This document shows positions 61,839 to 64,000 of a stretch of 64,000 bases of DNA, piece by piece (the first letter of the stretch is position 1; the number at the start of each line of letters is the position of its first letter). The notes beneath the pieces were generated by a model. That model did not search any database, was not told the origin of the DNA, and saw only the letters and a list, made by a program, of their open reading frames with translations. The stretch spans positions 248,001-312,000 of the forward strand of contig NW_025401111.1 of the NCBI RefSeq assembly GCF_011075055.1, in the 5' to 3' direction. The stretch comes from Mangifera indica. Lineage: Eukaryota; Streptophyta; Magnoliopsida; Sapindales; Anacardiaceae. The position numbers and the translations under genes were made by a program.

Positions 61839-64000
61839 CTAACTCTTGTATAATCCTATTGTTTTCGCATATAATGCCACTTTTGCACAAAACTGGTGGC
61901 TATTTCAATATACATCATTTTTGCCTACTTTCTCTATTTTCAAATATTATTTGCTTTAGTTAGGGTTTGTGTCGTCTTCCACACAACCAGACACGTTTGA
62001 TTAACTAGTTACCTTAATTTCGCCTTTAATAGGCATTTCTAACTTTATCTCTACTCTAACACATAATATAGAGAAAAAATAGTACTTTAATTTGCTCTAT
62101 ATTAACAAGAATCACTAGCCTTTGCTTACTATGCATCTCACTAAGCTTGTGCATGAGTGTTTGCATTTTGTTATGAGTAGGCGTTCATTATTCTTTTGAC
62201 TAATGACAAACTAACATTGACTAACTTTGTTAAGTCTCTTTATCTTTAACTAATGGTCTTTCTTCCCATAATCTTATCGTTCGTCTTAAGACACCATGAA
62301 TAGATGTTTGTCCCAAGATACTATGAACGGACGTTCGTCCCGTACCGAATGATTGTTCAAGTTTAAACCCTAGAATAAACGTGCATCAAATGAATGGGAA
62401 GTGTTCTTATTTCTAAGGGATGAACATGCATCCATGCTTGTGTGAACAACTGTTCATCTACATCTAAAAATTGCGATCTTACTGGTTTTTACTATTTTCG
62501 ATCAACCAACAACAATTCAAGCAGTTATAAGTATATCAAACTAGACCAAAACATTCTAAACATATCTCTGTCGATCAAAAATCCATAAACACACTTCAGA
62601 TATTCAAATCGCAAAAATCATCCTCAATATTCAACTACATGTATCCAACTATAACAACATCACACTTTTCAACATGTTTTACCAATATATCATCATAAAA
62701 TCCTCTTAATAGAAGTATTTACATCAGCAAAGTCATCAAAACATACATATATTTATAGATATTGCCAAAACCATAGCAAATTTGAATCAAACTAAAGGGT
62801 GAAGGTCACCAACTTACTTGCCCTCTAAAGACCTTGCTTTTCTTTACTTGGCTTGGCAAAAATCAGATGATCCAATCCTCTCTTTTGCTTTCTGGCTCTT
62901 AACTTCTTTGGTTTGCTATTTAATTTCTAAAACTAATAAAACAATACTTAGCCAAACAATGCAACAACTATTTTTTTATTTTGCCAAAATAACAACATGA
63001 ACGGTGGTCCCTTCCATTTCCCACTTCATAATAAATCTTGAAATCATTACTAAATTGTTAATTATCCAATTTCAAATTTGACAAATGGATGAACGGGCAT
63101 CATCTTGATCATAAACAATCGCTTGTTCTTACATTTAGACAATTTCATGCGTTTAACATGAAATGACCATTCTGCCCTTGTTCAGGCATCAACGTGGATC
63201 CACCTTTGTGATGTATGACTGTTCATACGCTTCAACAACATATACTCAATTAAATCACATAGTGTTGGAGGAAAAGATTTAAATTCTCTTAGACATACCT
63301 ATGAGTGTTATACCATCTAAGAACGTAACTACAAGGGAAATGGTGAAGCGAATATGAATCATCTTATGTGTTGAATTAATTGTTGGAGCAATTTTTAGAG
63401 AGGAAAACTCAACCATTATCTCTTTATTTAACTAACTATGAGTAGTTACAATGATATTGGAGAGAGAAAGCCAACAAAAACCAGATTGAGGGAGAGAAAG
63501 AAGGAACCATATTAATCAATGAAGAAGTAGTATTAGTGGAAGTAAAGAGAGATTTGAGATTGGTGATGACAATGACGATATTGATGAGAGGATTGGTGGT
63601 CATTTGGGTAAGGTGGCCTCCGTCCAATGTTTTTGATTGAGTGGGAGATGAGGTGAAATGTTTGCTGGTTGGCCATAAATTCATTTTCACCTAGCAAGAT
63701 CTAGTGGGTTTATTTTATGTGGTGATGAGGTTAATATAGTAAATTTTAGTTAGGGCAAAATAGTAAATTCTGAAAAAGTGAAACAATTAAGAGTAATATG
63801 GTGATTACAATATGTGCATTGAGTTTTTTTCGTAAACAAAGTTTAATTTTGGATTTAAAAAAGCAATTTATGCCATTAAATGGTGGAAAAATGTTTTTGG
63901 GCTAAGCCTCAAGTGGAAAAAATGTAATTTACCTTTTGAGTATCATATAAATTATAATTTTAAAAGATAGTAAAAAAATAAATTTTATAATTTTTTTTTT
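61839..64000. other. intergenic, no gene recognised
   Basis: Short frames at 62818-63000 (+) and 63436-63690 (-) show no domain, start context or homologue I recognise. Words such as ACGGACGTTCGTCC (about 62326) and TGAACGGGCATC recur loosely and may be transposon remnants. Confidence 0.4.

Noticed and set aside
63436..63690. 84-residue minus-strand frame near the right edge
   Set aside because: Low-complexity Ser/Thr/Asn composition and no family likeness or promoter. Probably chance.

Overview
This window is eukaryotic nuclear DNA from a plant, most likely a eudicot. It is strongly AT-rich and gene-poor, with one intact plant-type gene and a dense load of plant transposon families (Ty1/copia, Athila-type Ty3/gypsy, MULE with Ulp1-like cargo, hAT, Tourist and SINE). 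I cannot name the species from sequence alone.

Layout. 1-7433: a relatively host-like segment with two hAT-type MITEs (407-754, 1790-2108), an 881-bp fold-back element (2928-3808) and the only intact protein gene, a single-exon FAD-linked oxidase of the berberine-bridge-enzyme-like family (4064-5668, +), with TATA box and poly(A) signal. 7457-46803: a nest of transposons. The outermost is a decayed copia element (5' LTR 7457-7706, internal 40607-45560, 3' LTR from 45561). A second, related copia element (7716-40606, 5-bp TSD ATCCA/ATCTA) sits just behind the first one's 5' LTR. A 14.8-kb MULE (7803-22617, exact 9-bp TSD AAGAAAAAA) sits in the 5' LTR of the second copia, and an 11.6-kb Athila-type gypsy element (25981-37557, minus strand, exact 5-bp TSD GTTGT) sits in its integrase region. 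A hAT MITE (40637-40955, exact 8-bp TSD) sits in the leader of the outer copia. 46804-64000: no convincing host gene. It holds a 1.2-kb direct duplication (about 46936-48192 and 50785-52017) flanking a truncated minus-strand copia (48930-50781), then a fold-back element, a 1-kb hAT element, a Tourist-like MITE, a SINE with an 11-bp TSD and a 1.4-kb solo LTR.

How the genes relate. The MULE once carried two genes on the plus strand: a MuDR-type transposase (10898-13547) and a multi-exon gene with DUF1985, a Gln-rich 15-residue repeat array and a Ulp1-type cysteine protease domain (15576-19466). Both are broken mainly by stop codons. The retroelement genes are also broken. So the expressed content is probably just the oxidase gene, and the rest is a record of serial insertions.

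The most unusual structure is in the MULE. Its terminal inverted repeats are about 2 kb or longer, made of nearly pure A/T sequence punctuated by GC palindromes built on the core AAGGGTTGGCG/CGCCAACCCTT. A third, truncated copy of the right-hand repeat lies between its two genes, suggesting a composite origin. All coordinates and alignments were made by eye. Family names rest on recognised protein motifs, not on searches.
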